64,000 nt of DNA from Diphasiastrum complanatum (taxonomy: Eukaryota; Streptophyta; Lycopodiopsida; Lycopodiales; Lycopodiaceae). The DNA lies in the NCBI GenBank assembly GCA_029204225.1, contig CM055112.1:27983063-28047062 (forward strand). The letters are read 5' to 3'. Below, one piece after another: positions 35,060 through 46,000 of the stretch (within the stretch, counting starts at the first letter, position 1; each line of letters starts with the position of its first letter). The translations under genes were made by a program, and so were the position numbers. The notes under the pieces are model-generated. The model was not told the DNA's origin, searched no databases, and was given only the letters and a program-made list of their open reading frames with translations.

Positions 35060-35167
35060 ATGGATCGGTGCGTAGTGCTGCATCGATGCTGTCACATTGC
35101 TCCATCGCAGCGATTCCACGCATTGAAGAAGCTTTTGCACCTTCTTTTCTTGTTTTGTTTTCACTAA
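35060..35167 (+). promoter_or_regulatory. Upstream ORF 1 in the putative ERF leader
   Basis: ATG with a favourable context (G at -3, G at +4) opens 35 codons beginning MDRCVVLHRC and stops before the next uORF. If it is inside the transcript it would reduce translation of the ERF protein. The transcription start is not known. Confidence 0.35.
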
Positions 35168-35230
35168 ATTTCAAGAATTTTCTCTGCTTACGCTTCTTCT
35201 GAGCTTCTTTTGAGCTACTTTTGATTGATT

Positions 35231-35302
35231 ATGCAAAATATTATGTCGTTGAAGGAGGATCTTCGATTTGTAGTTGTTGGAGCTCTTTGCAATAACAATT
35301 AG
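35231..35302 (+). promoter_or_regulatory. Upstream ORF 2 in the putative ERF leader
   Basis: 23 codons, beginning MQNIMSLKEDLR, ending 54 bases before the ERF start. A second ATG occurs within it in frame. Together with uORF 1 this suggests translational control, but it depends on where transcription starts. Confidence 0.35.
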
Positions 35303-35356
35303 TGGTTGCTTATTTTTGGGTTGGTGGAAGTTGACTGAGCGGAGCTAGGAGGGGGC

Positions 35357-36175
35357 ATGAAGATGGTTCTCATGGACGAGAAACATAGGCTTCAAAATCC
35401 GGCAATGAAACTGAAAGAAGCTCGTTTAAGAGGTGTGAGGAAGAGACCATGGGGAAGATTTGCTGCGGAGATTCGAGATCCTTGGAAAAAAACTAGGGTC
35501 TGGCTTGGGACTTTCGATACACCTGAAGAGGCTGCAAGGGCATATGACAACGCTGCCAGGGCTTTGAGAGGTGCCAAAGCTAAAACAAATTTTTCGAATC
35601 CTTACGATGATCAGAGCACAAGTCAGAGCAGTACTGTTGAATCCTGGAGCACCCCAAGAAGAGCACATCAAACAGAGCAACGTGACCTTTGTAAGAGCGT
35701 CTACGGAGGCACGTCGAAGGTTGGTAGCGGGATTGACTTAAATGTCTCTCTTCAACGTTCGGATTATGCAGACGCCGAACCGAAGTGGAAAGGAATCGAG
35801 CCTTTTCCTTCTGGTGTAGCGACCTGCAGTATGGTTTCAAATCCCTCCACAAGGAAGGTTGCCCAGCCTTTTGGAGGCTCGCATCGAGCCGTGAAGAAAA
35901 TGAAAAGTTTTAAGAGGAAAGGTGTTTTACCAGCAATGAGAGTTGGAATGACAGAGTGGTTGACTGCTGGTTTAGACCAACCTTCCATGAATCTCATGGA
36001 TTATCACAGCGACTGTGATTCATCTGCGTCTGTTGTCCTGGATACAGAATCAACCCCTATTCAGAAAATCAGTCCATTAATCAAAGGACGCCCACTCATA
36101 GATCTGAATATACCGTATCGTTTAGAGGATTCTGAGTTAGAACAGGAAAACAATAATCTCGATATCAGGTTGTAG
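35357..36175 (+). CDS. AP2/ERF transcriptional repressor, group VIII type
   Basis: A single uninterrupted 272-codon frame. Residues 24-80 form one AP2/ERF DNA-binding domain ([43 protein letters not shown]). Ala-36 and Asp-41 occupy domain positions 14 and 19, the ERF rather than DREB signature, so GCC-box binding is expected. Two EAR repression motifs are present, DLNVSL (127-132) and DLNIP (249-253), plus a final LDIRL. A basic patch KKMKSFKRK lies near 180-190, and [10 protein letters not shown] near 216 resembles the group VIII signature. EAR motifs recruit TOPLESS-type corepressors in the nucleus. The ATG is preceded by an in-frame TGA at 35336. No intron, as is usual for ERFs. A short LDIRL tail after DLNIP is less common. 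Homology is confident; the orthologue is not identified. Confidence 0.93.
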   Translation: MKMVLMDEKHRLQNPAMKLKEARLRGVRKRPWGRFAAEIRDPWKKTRVWLGTFDTPEEAARAYDNAARALRGAKAKTNFSNPYDDQSTSQSSTVESWSTPRRAHQTEQRDLCKSVYGGTSKVGSGIDLNVSLQRSDYADAEPKWKGIEPFPSGVATCSMVSNPSTRKVAQPFGGSHRAVKKMKSFKRKGVLPAMRVGMTEWLTAGLDQPSMNLMDYHSDCDSSASVVLDTESTPIQKISPLIKGRPLIDLNIPYRLEDSELEQENNNLDIRL

Positions 36176-39010
36176 GATAAAAAATAGTCATTGCAATCAG
36201 AAGTCCTTAGTAGATAATTGAATTGCATTCTTTGAGGTATACAATTGTAGATCTGTTTAGTATTGCAGCAAGGTTTCCATTTAGCGTACCAAGCTCTGTT
36301 TTGTCTCTTGATCTGACTGCCTCAGATTGTCGGTTTTTTTTGGCCAGTGCAATCTTTATTTGTAGACGCTGTGTCAATTGTAAAGACGATGGAGAAATGT
36401 GGTCACCTTTGTCCTTTGTTGTCAAAGTAACGTCAACCAATGGTTAATACTGCCAGGACAAACTGTCCTGGACTTTTCATCTGCAACTTTCTGTCGTGCA
36501 TAATGACAAGCTTCTCTCTGTAGCGTATTATGGATGATCATGAAGAGTGTTTGGCTAGGACAACTTTGGAAAGGGCTTCTATATCCAAGTGTGCTTGTTC
36601 TCTAGGCCTAAACCGAAAGCGTATGTATCGCTCGTTTAATTTTCTCTCGATGCTTGTCAAAATTAATATGGATGAACCATGAAACGTACGTTCGTGATGT
36701 CTGTTGTCAGATGTAATTTGATATATTCGAGACATCGAAAAGTAATAATTCGTAATTAATGATCTCTATGGCCTCACTTTCTGATCTGTTTGAATGAGTA
36801 ATCTATTGGTTTTTCATGCCCTAGTTAGTGACTCCGTGACTGGCAGTGCACTCTGTACATTATTATGCATCGTCTTTGATATTCTTTGGATTCTGTCTGC
36901 CGAACTCTTTTTACATGGCCATAGACAAATTTATTCAACACACTAATAGTGACACCTCAAGTAGATTAACTTCACCGAGAGATGGCTAGGTGTCTCAAGA
37001 ATACAAAATATGATATGCTAGTTGACTCAGGAAAGCTTGATCCAATTCGTTGTGCAGGATCTTCTTATGAGAGTACCTACAGCTTATGGAATTTTGCTCT
37101 TGCTTCTGAAAGGCTTTCTTGTGCATGTGCCATCCTTGCATTTTCTAATTAAGAGGCAGAGCAAGAGGATGTATGATACGTTTGAATGATACTCTACTTT
37201 TGAATGAAGTTCTTGATATTAATAGATTTAAATTTTTTGATAATTCTTCGATTTCCATTTTTCAGAATACAGTTTTAACTGGCTGCAGTCTCAGCTTACA
37301 GATTTCAGGGTTGCAGAGAATTGTGTTCACTGAATTTTGATCAGAGGGGTGGCTTGCCTGATTTCTCCCGGTACAATGTATATTCAGATGTTTTCTAGAA
37401 TCACAGGAGAGAAATCACACAGGAGTTTCAAGTCCCATTCAAATCACAATCATAGCATATGATCAGTGGATCTCTTTGTAATTTCAAGAACACCTTAGAT
37501 CAGCCATTATCTGTCATTATTGGACAAATATTATAAAGAACTGCTTTGTATTATAGCAATACAAATTAAAACTTTACATTATTGTTGTCCCAATGTGTTT
37601 CCAATCTTCTCTTTAAGCTAGCTCTGGCCTTCAATGACTTTGTCTTCTTTTAACTTGTTCAGACTTCTAGATGCAATTTCAAAAGCGCGAAGGATGAAAA
37701 TGTGGACTACAAGATTTCCCTCCACCAAAAACAGGTGAGCTCATTGGGACAACCCCTTTGCACAAAAGAAAGGACGTCGTTTTTAATTTTTGACTGGACA
37801 TTTTTAAAATTTTAGAAAAAATGATTCAAGATTCTCAAGCTCCCAAAAACAGATCAACAATTACAGGCTCTTAATAATAAGTATTTTGAAAAATTCATTA
37901 TATTCCACATGACATTAAACCTTACAAACAAATTTTAGATGTAAAATTTTTTTCAAACAAAACTTAAGATGTCTAAACTTGTACAAAAGTCTTTTTAGGA
38001 TACTCTGTTATTCCATGCTTGAATATGAACATAAAAATGAAAAAAGATTTGCTTTGAAAATACGAACGTAAGAAAAACGAATATAACATGATCATTTCTA
38101 AGGAAAACAAGAATGATGCAAAAAGATGTGGTATTGTACCACAAAGGCCTTGCCATGTATTGTCGTATTTCAACTTTTTGTGAAGATGAAAAGATAGCTT
38201 AATATACACCCGCCCTTGCATATCAAGCATAAAGCTTACTAACAATTCACTACGAATCGTTCAACTCACAATCACAAGCTAGCAATGGACTCACTCTATT
38301 CACCAAGCAAGCAAGCATCCCCTCCAAGCAACTTCAAACAATCAGTGATGAACTCATACTAGCAATGAGATTAAAGCAATAAACACAAACACAACTTCTT
38401 CCAAGGCATAAATGCAAACAGAGTAATGATGCATCAGCAACTATGAAACAAGCATTACCAACCAAGCATCAATCCACAAGTGCTACATAAAGCAAGACCA
38501 AGAATTAACATTGAACTCTCCAACTTTCCTACTCCAAAATACAAAGAGGCTCACCTTCTTTATACTAAAACCCCAATGGTCTCCCTTCACAATGCAGGAT
38601 TGCCAACCTCTTCATGCCATGTGTCCACTCCTCTTTAAAAGGTACTCTAAGTTGGCCCCTCATAAAATAGCATGTGCTTTGGAGGGTAGATGAATTGATG
38701 ATGTCTTGGTCAAGACTATAAAAGCAAGTGGAGGTACTCTTTGTAGTTAGGTTTTTTAGCTTCCAAGGCCCCTTTCCCATTTATTATCCAATTTGGGAGA
38801 TATCTTTGGTCAACCCCTATTTTCTTAGGTGGCACCCCTATTTTCTTGGCACGCACTGGTTGGTGGTCGCTACGTTGGAAATTTGTGCTGAGGTCTCATT
38901 TTTGAACAATTTTTTTTTGTCCCGATGACATTCATGACTAGGATTCCTTTGGCAAATCGATTTTCTCAAAAACACATGGGGCAATTATATATTAGTAAAA
39001 ATTCTCTCAA
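36176..39010. other. ERF 3' flank and intergenic DNA, no gene seen
   Basis: The first few hundred bases probably hold the ERF 3' UTR; no compelling single polyadenylation site stands out. The rest is AT-rich with short random frames. A stretch around 38280-38510 is rich in 'caagcaagca' and 'aagcatcaa' words. Confidence 0.5.
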
Positions 39011-39014
39011 TACA

Positions 39015-39720
39015 TGGTGAGATTTTAGTGTCGTATTGCCTTCAGGTGATGCAAAATACTTCATAATGTTTATTGATGACTTCAGCAAGTTCGTTGTAGT
39101 GTACTTTATTCATACAAAATCAGAAGCTTTCGATAAATTCGTTGAGTATACGAATTGGGTTGAGAAGCAGACAGGCAACGAGTTAAAGCAAATTCGCACA
39201 GATCGTGGAGGTGAGTACATTTCCAACGAATTCAAAACTTTCTGTATTGATCGAGGTATTATGCATACGAAGACTGCATCACACACAACTCAGCATAATG
39301 AAATTGCGGAACGAAGAAATCGTACACAAATGGAAGCTGCCAGGTGTATGATGACTCGTGCGAAAGCACCAAGTGGCTATGTCGAACTATCTTCAGAATC
39401 AAATTTTGAAATCTAGAATACCGGATAAAGTTCCGCACAAAATATGATGAAAGTCAAAGCCAAATCTGGCTCATGTTCGTGCATTTGGATGTGCAGTTTA
39501 TATGCACATACCATACAAATTAAGAAAGACTTGACGAAAAGACATAACAAGGTTTTTTGGTAGGATTCGAGTTACATTTTTCATATTATCGAGTTTGCAT
39601 ACCCGAAACTGGCAAAATAAAAGTTGTTCGAGATGTCAAATTCGATGAGTTTTGCAAAGTACATAGCAGACAGTGACTTAGTCGACTATGAAATTCTCAA
39701 GTCTTATCATGAGTTACGTC
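39015..39720 (+). pseudogene. Copia integrase scrap of the Cop3 family
   Basis: The core stays open over 126 codons: FIMFIDDFSKFVVVYF, RTDRGGEYISNEFKTFCIDR, then QHNEIAERRNRT, where the usual QNG.AE motif has lost its glycine. After several stops, fragments of the C-terminal region follow (FGCAVYMHIPYKLRK, DLVDYEILKSY). Nearly the same peptides occur in Cop3 at 18.0-18.6 kb. No LTR or other domain is near. Confidence 0.85.
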
Positions 39721-42239
39721 TGTTGTTGATCCAACAATTTCATTAGATAACTATTTTTGTAATAATTTTTAAAAATGGTGTCATAAAAGTCAAAACATCA
39801 TTTAATGTAATGTACTTGAAACTTCTTCAACCATCAAGTCACTCGACGACCAGATTCATCGAAGTCATCCGAAGTGTCCAAAGTATCTGACATCTTTGAC
39901 AATCGACTTATTCAGCTACTTTGACGACCCGATCAACTGATCCATCCACTTTGACGATTCAAACTTCGATGTAAATTTGTGATGTTTGTGCGCAACGAGT
40001 GCCAAAAATTTATTTTGAGTGTGAAAATAAGGTGTGATTTTTGTGCATAATGAGTGTTGGCCAAAAAAATTAAACTTCTCTTGCTCTTTATAAATTTTCA
40101 AACATAAACATGTGTAATTGATATTATCACTTTACCAAAATAATATATGTTGAGGACCCAAATGTTCTTAATAGAGTATTAATAGACATATTGAAAACCG
40201 CCAAGATCCATTTTGCAAGATACAATTAAGAATCACCAGTAGAAATATTTTAAATGTAATCTAATACCTTGAATCAACAGGTATCTTAAATATGATGGAA
40301 TCACCCAATTCTTGGTTTTTAAAAAGAAAAAGCAAAGGCAATACTTTGAAATGGCAGACATTTTAAATATGTGGGAATCATCACCCAACACTTATTGTAG
40401 CTTGTAACATTTGTAAAGTGGTTGTTGTGTGTCATCTAGCCCTCCCCTCTCAAAGTGACACTACTTATATCCAACTGGCTAGGATATCTACCACTTACCA
40501 CCTTTGTATGTTAAAAAGGAGCAATAAGCAATGTATTTCTCATTTGTAATTGAGGATGATACTGCAAGAGGGCCCATCCTCATCTTAGCATGAAAAGTCT
40601 TATAAATATTTCATAAAAGATTCGCTATTGTTGACATAGTGTATTTTATGAAGAGACTTAAATTATGCAAAAACCATTAAATTTATAGAAGTAGCTTAGG
40701 CATGCCATGAGCATCTTCATATAGTTTTGAGCGTGCTTTGACTTCCAAAATACTTCCATACAAGTTGATGTACCATTTTGGATAGCATCGTTCATTCATT
40801 ACATTTGAAAATGGAATTTCCTAGTGCCTTCCTAAGGGAAAAGTTAGTGAAAAATCTATTAGACATCATTGAATGAGTTTACAAATGCATAAATCACACT
40901 TACCATAAATAAAATATAAAAAATGTACTTATGCATTTCTAAATGCATTACCACGAGCACAAAATTCTTATAATTTACCAAAAGCAGTTCTAAGAAAATC
41001 AATTTTCAGCAGCGTTTTATGTTGGGGAATCCCCCCCATATATACATGAAGCATCGCTCAAAAAATTCTTTTGTATTTGCGGGAATGCTCAAATGGAATA
41101 ATCAAACTTGCTTAAATAGTACAATCAACTTCCGAATTTGTAAGGTATGTTTATTATAATTAGACAAAAAATGCACCTTACTAATGTGTAAAGTGTATTT
41201 ATTATAAATAAACAATGTAATAATACTTAAACTTTATAAAAATAGGCACATGATTTATTTTAAGCATTTTTTAGTGATGTTTTACACCAAGAAAGGCTTT
41301 CTCAAGCCTCCCCCTTTGTGAGAGGCTCAAGGGCAACAACTTGAGGGACCCGAGGACGACACCCTTGGCCCACTCACAAGGGAAAAGCCCTTTCCTCCAC
41401 ACATAAAGAGTCAATGATTATGGAGTGTCTTTTTATTTCTTACATGTATAGGTAGAGTAATGTGGCAGTTTGCATCTGCGCATCTAGCGTCGAGACGCAC
41501 CTTGCTGGTTGAGAAATACGTTGCTCATGTGAAAAAGCATATTAGGGCTTCAGCTAGACACATTCTTGATTGATATATAACCACATACCACAAACACATG
41601 TTCTCTACTTATCATTGAGTGCAGGCCACGGCCCCTAGCTAGTTCCCTGTGCAGGCATGTCTTAATGAGGACCTCTTTCCATGCGACCCATTCACCTAGG
41701 CATGGTGGCATTTTTCAACAACATGAGTCAAAGAATGGGTGAGCGAGTTTGTAGATTATTGAAAATTAGGTGTTGGATAACATGGGTGACTTGTTCGGCA
41801 AGGTGAAAGCATGACATAGCGCCTAGGTGAATGGGCGACATGGAAAGAGCCTCTAAGGAGCACCAAGACAAAAAATAACACATATGCATAGCAAGGCAAG
41901 GTTATTGCCATTGTTGGTTGTTAAATCTAGAGAGATCAAAGTGCGATTTGTATGGATCAATAACAATCTCGTGAGATCAAAGTGCCATTTGGATGGATCA
42001 ATAACAACCTCACCAGATCAAAGTGCTATTTGGATGGATCAATGATACACATAATTTGTTGAAATTGGCATTTCAGCTACTAGTTTCAAAATTTGCTCAT
42101 TCCCCTCGTGCAAGAAGGTAGATCTCATTGTATGAATCTCTGTAAAGGCCAGATAATTCAAAACATAAGATTATCAACCAAACCCATATTCTGGATCCAG
42201 CAATTTGATTATTCTACCCACACTGCTTGTCCATTGATC
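39721..42239. other. No recognisable gene
   Basis: AT-rich sequence without coding homology. The stretch 41280-41420 (CC-rich, 'cctccccctttgtgagaggctc') and the loosely repeated 'cacctaggc' words at 41690 and 41823 hint at an old LTR, but no termini or primer site were found. Confidence 0.4.
41931..42050. repeat. 41-bp tandem repeat, three copies
   Basis: The word 'agatcaaagtgc.atttg.atggatcaat' recurs with starts 41 bp apart (GTGC at 41941, 41982 and 42023). The third copy diverges at its end. Confidence 0.85.
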
Positions 42240-42926
42240 AATTGCTAGCTTGGCCTTTTCCTGTGGTATACACTGGAAGAATCAATCCATTGTTCTGGCA
42301 ACCAGTTGCTGCTGTTGGTGCATTCGATCTTCTTCGACATAACAGCATTTGTTGGTATTTTTGCTGATGGCAGAGCACATAATATTAGCTTGAGTGTCAC
42401 CAATTCTCTTGATTATTGGCTCTTAGATGCTAACCTTCACCTTTGGCTCGATCCTAATAGCTCGAAAGTAACAGGGCGTCTGCTGGAGTACACTGCTCCA
42501 TCCATATATGGCAGGTGGGCAAATTCTTACACTGGGCTTGATGGTAATATTTCCACAACAGCACAACAATAAGCACAGTTACAACCACAATAGGTTCTGA
42601 TAACGTCGATCTGGAGGAGACAGAGAGCTCCTACCCTCTCAGCTTGTTCTCTGCTCAGGTTACTCTTCCTAATGGCACCATAATCTTATATGCCAGTATA
42701 GCACATGCATTAAATGAGCATGTCAATGTATCCGAAAAAGGTCCCAGCTCTCTGCATAATTCTCAGGCACACAAATAATCTGCTCACTAGTGGGTGGGGA
42801 GCTTTGAGACAGAATTTCAGCTTCCAAAGCACAAGTGGTTGCTACTATCGTACATTAAGTGCTACTCTATTCTCGGAAATTGTATTAACGAACTGCACTT
42901 TTCCTGATTTGCCTAATAGCTTCTGA
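42240..42926 (+). pseudogene. Peptide-N-glycanase A (PNGase A) relic
   Basis: Reading across frames gives AWPFPVVYTGRINPLFWQPV and GAFDL, then after a frameshift near 42335 DITAFVGIFADGRAHNISLS, SVTNSLDYWLLDANLHLWLD and VTGRLLEY. Later fragments resemble the C-terminal part (DLEETESSYPLSLFSA, SFQSTSGCYYRTLSA). Plant PNGase A removes N-glycans from glycopeptides, and this covers roughly the middle and C-terminal parts of the family. The N-terminal part is missing, and several frameshifts and stops show it is dead. No neighbouring intron could be placed. Confidence 0.75.
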
Positions 42927-43994
42927 TCTCATTTCAAAGATTGTGATAAGCATTCTTTTTCTCTTCTTTCTGGTGTTTTTTAAGATTCATACTATCATAT
43001 TAGCAATACAGTCATGCTCATGTGAACAAGAAATTATTTGTTTGAGGATAAAGTTCTTGCTTGACAAATTAGATAGTGCCTCTTGGCCAGGTAAAACAAC
43101 CTTACCGCTCAGACCATTAGTTTCATCCATAATTAAGCGGTTGTTAGGACTTGATTAAATCTTTTCTCTTGGGTATATGTTTTTCATGGCATTTTACTTT
43201 TGAGGCTGAATTTGTTTCTAACCATACACTATGCATTTTGACCATTTATGGGAATAATTCAATAATCTTATCAGTTTAAATCTCTTTCTGTATCTGAAAA
43301 TTCATAACATGATGCTGAAATGAGAATTTGTTGCTTTCAACATTCACAATCTACAATTTACAGTTTTTTGCAGCTAGGTTCTCTTAAAAAACCACGTTTG
43401 CAGCCTGGCAGAATCAGGATTACCTAAGAATTTCCAAGCACACGCACACTGAATGTGCAAGTGATGCGCATTGAATCATGGAAAGAAAGTGGAGTCATGT
43501 GCACACTGCAAAGATTTAATGCTCATCACTTTCTTTCCATGATTAGATGCTCAATACTTATACATAGTAAACTGCCAGTGGAGCTTTGAGAATCTGTGTC
43601 CAAGGCCAGAACTTCAGGGCAGCGTCTAGAGAGTCCAAAACCCATAAACTCATCCAGGGGCAGGAGTTAGGCTATTCTGCCTAAAGACTGTTGGGCAAAA
43701 ATTCTAAATCTAAGCATTTGATTATCTCAAGATTTACATGATAGGGTCTATCTTGTAGATATATCAGAGTTCAGAGGACCTGTTAGTTATGTGAATAAAT
43801 AAAAAATTTCAACAGATTCCCTAGTTTGTTATTAGAAAATCAATTTAACTTGTTACTCAGAATCAGTTGAGACGTCATAGACTACCACAATGATTTTGAT
43901 AAGCTGGTTAAATCAATTCAGTCGGTTAAATCAGTAGCAATGTGGTATGAGCAAACTACCAAACTATAGATCAAGATAGAATAAACAAAGATCC

Positions 43995-44021
43995 AAAACC
44001 CTAAACCCTAGACCCTAAACC
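43995..44021. repeat. Short telomere-like motif
   Basis: Three near-perfect CCCTAAA units (one with CCCTAGA), matching the plant telomere repeat on its C-rich strand. It is too short to be a real telomere remnant without more evidence. Confidence 0.7.
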
Positions 44022-44063
44022 TCGAACATTGAACTTGTTATTAGAGATAATGCAAAGAAAGAC

Positions 44064-44074
<11 letters not shown>

Positions 44075-44121
<47 letters not shown>

Positions 44122-44134
44122 ACACACACACACA
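44075..44134. repeat. (GA)n(CA)n compound microsatellite
   Basis: 22 GA units (44075-44118) followed by eight CA units. Confidence 0.97.
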
Positions 44135-46000
44135 TTCATGCATAGATTCATTCAGATATTTAGAACGATTCATGAAGAAGTCATTCATTGGCTAGTATAG
44201 TCCCAAATGCGGTGTTAGGGCATATCCATGCCATTCTAACCCACAAGACTATTACGACTCTTGCACATATCCATGCGTCCCAAGAGTACCCTTGCCATAA
44301 AAAAACCACTTAACAATATGTATGGAGTTAGGCAAACTATTGTTTAGAGTATAAATAAGCATTGTTATTATTGAAAAGAATATAATATTAATGTATTGTC
44401 GAGGAAGGAGATTCAAAGAAAGCTTCTAATTTTATAACGTTTCTACTTGTTTCCCCATAGTAATGATACTATGTTCACTTTTTATTTAAGGAAACTTCTT
44501 TTAGCAAAGTTAAAGCTCATACCTGAATAGAGGTGGATGTGTTACCCTGTGATGATGCCATAATACCTTCACAAGTATTGATTCTTCATGGATTACCAAG
44601 AAAAAACATTATTGAATGTGGATTTGTGAGAGAGGACTATCAAGAGCATTTCGTCAATTTACAAGCCATAACGAGAAGAAACATACATAAATTGCAATTA
44701 AGTGTTTGTAATGAGCCAGCATAAGTGTTATCTACAATCAGAAGACGATAGTTAAACCCAAATCATTTGTGTGATACATGATAGTGGCGTTGTGCTTGAG
44801 GCCGAAGTATGCTTCAACGATCAACGAAGCTAACTGTCTGTAGTAGTACGTTCTTGATGTAGACCTTTCATAACAGTACTCTATTTTTGGGTTTTATACT
44901 TGTCAGTATAGCTAAGGTGCCCTTCATTTGGAGTCTGTAGCCCTTTGTTTGCTCAAAAATGGCTTAGGGACTTGAAAAAAGTGTAGACTTCATATCAGTA
45001 TCAAAACTGATAAAGTATTATTGAGAGCCCAAGTGACACTTTCTTATGCTTTTGTTTGTTCAACTGATTACAAAAAATGTTAATAGTGCTGGCTTATAAT
45101 GATTATTGGAGAGTGATTGATTAAGAATGTTTCTAAGCATGCAAATGAGGTTGTTATTGTTATGGCCTAGTCCAGTTACCAAGGATTTGGAATAATTCTA
45201 GAGATATTGTGGCTCGAGAGTGATGCTTTTGTATACTAATCTTAGGCTTCATGTTGGTGGGTGGTTTGGCTGCATGGTGTCCTCTTGGTTGTCCTTTGAA
45301 AGCACATCCTTGGTGGTTCTTTATACCCAGGTGGCATACTTTCAACAAGACCGCCATATTTGCTCTCTCATCGAGATTTGGACCACCGTCGACTAGCTAG
45401 TTCATGATCGATCATCAAGTTGATGTCTACAACTAATGATGATGATTTCATTTAAGAGCAAAAAACCACTACAATACTAGGACCTTGTCATTCTTGGCTT
45501 GTACACCAAATAAGGTGGACATATTTTTCACACTTCAATGAATGTCTTTGGCAAACCTATCTGGCGTATGTGGGAATTGGCCGAGTAAAGCTCTATATAG
45601 ATAGTTCTCCTCTTATCATTCATTTCTCAATTAAGGTAGCTGGATCGGATGGTGGTGACTTAGTGCCACTAACAGTACTCAAAAGGCCTAATTCAATGAG
45701 TAACAATCTTATTTTGACTGGCTAGTTATGAAAGTTTTTACCTTCAAACTTGTTAATCAAGAACTTGTTCATACTAAAACAACCTATTTTTTTTTAGGAG
45801 AAGGTCCTTACGAATTGAAATTGGAATAAGCTCTCCTAGAAATAAATACAATTTGTTCTTTAGAAAACCACAAGTGAGTACATTATACAATATGTGCTCT
45901 GTGTATATATACAAGGCATTGTTACTCTATTAGTCGTCAGTCTTTAAGCTTATCGTACAGTGAAGTGGGCATGAAGTTCCATTCGATAGTAGTAATGATA

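Larger units (their letters stand above)
42927..46000. other. No recognisable gene
   Basis: Short frames only, including a 63-codon frame at 44533-44724 (MDVLPCDDAIIP) with no recognised homology. It contains a telomere-like motif and a compound microsatellite listed separately. Confidence 0.4.

Noticed and set aside
35357-36175. DREB-type assignment of the AP2 gene
   Set aside because: Domain positions 14 and 19 are Ala and Asp, not Val and Glu, and EAR motifs fit group VIII ERFs.
43995-44021. Interstitial telomere or chromosome-fusion scar
   Set aside because: Only about three units, one mutated. Too short to distinguish from chance or from telo-box motifs.
44533-44724. 63-codon frame as a small gene
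   Set aside because: No homology, no supporting splice or regulatory context, and length expected by chance.
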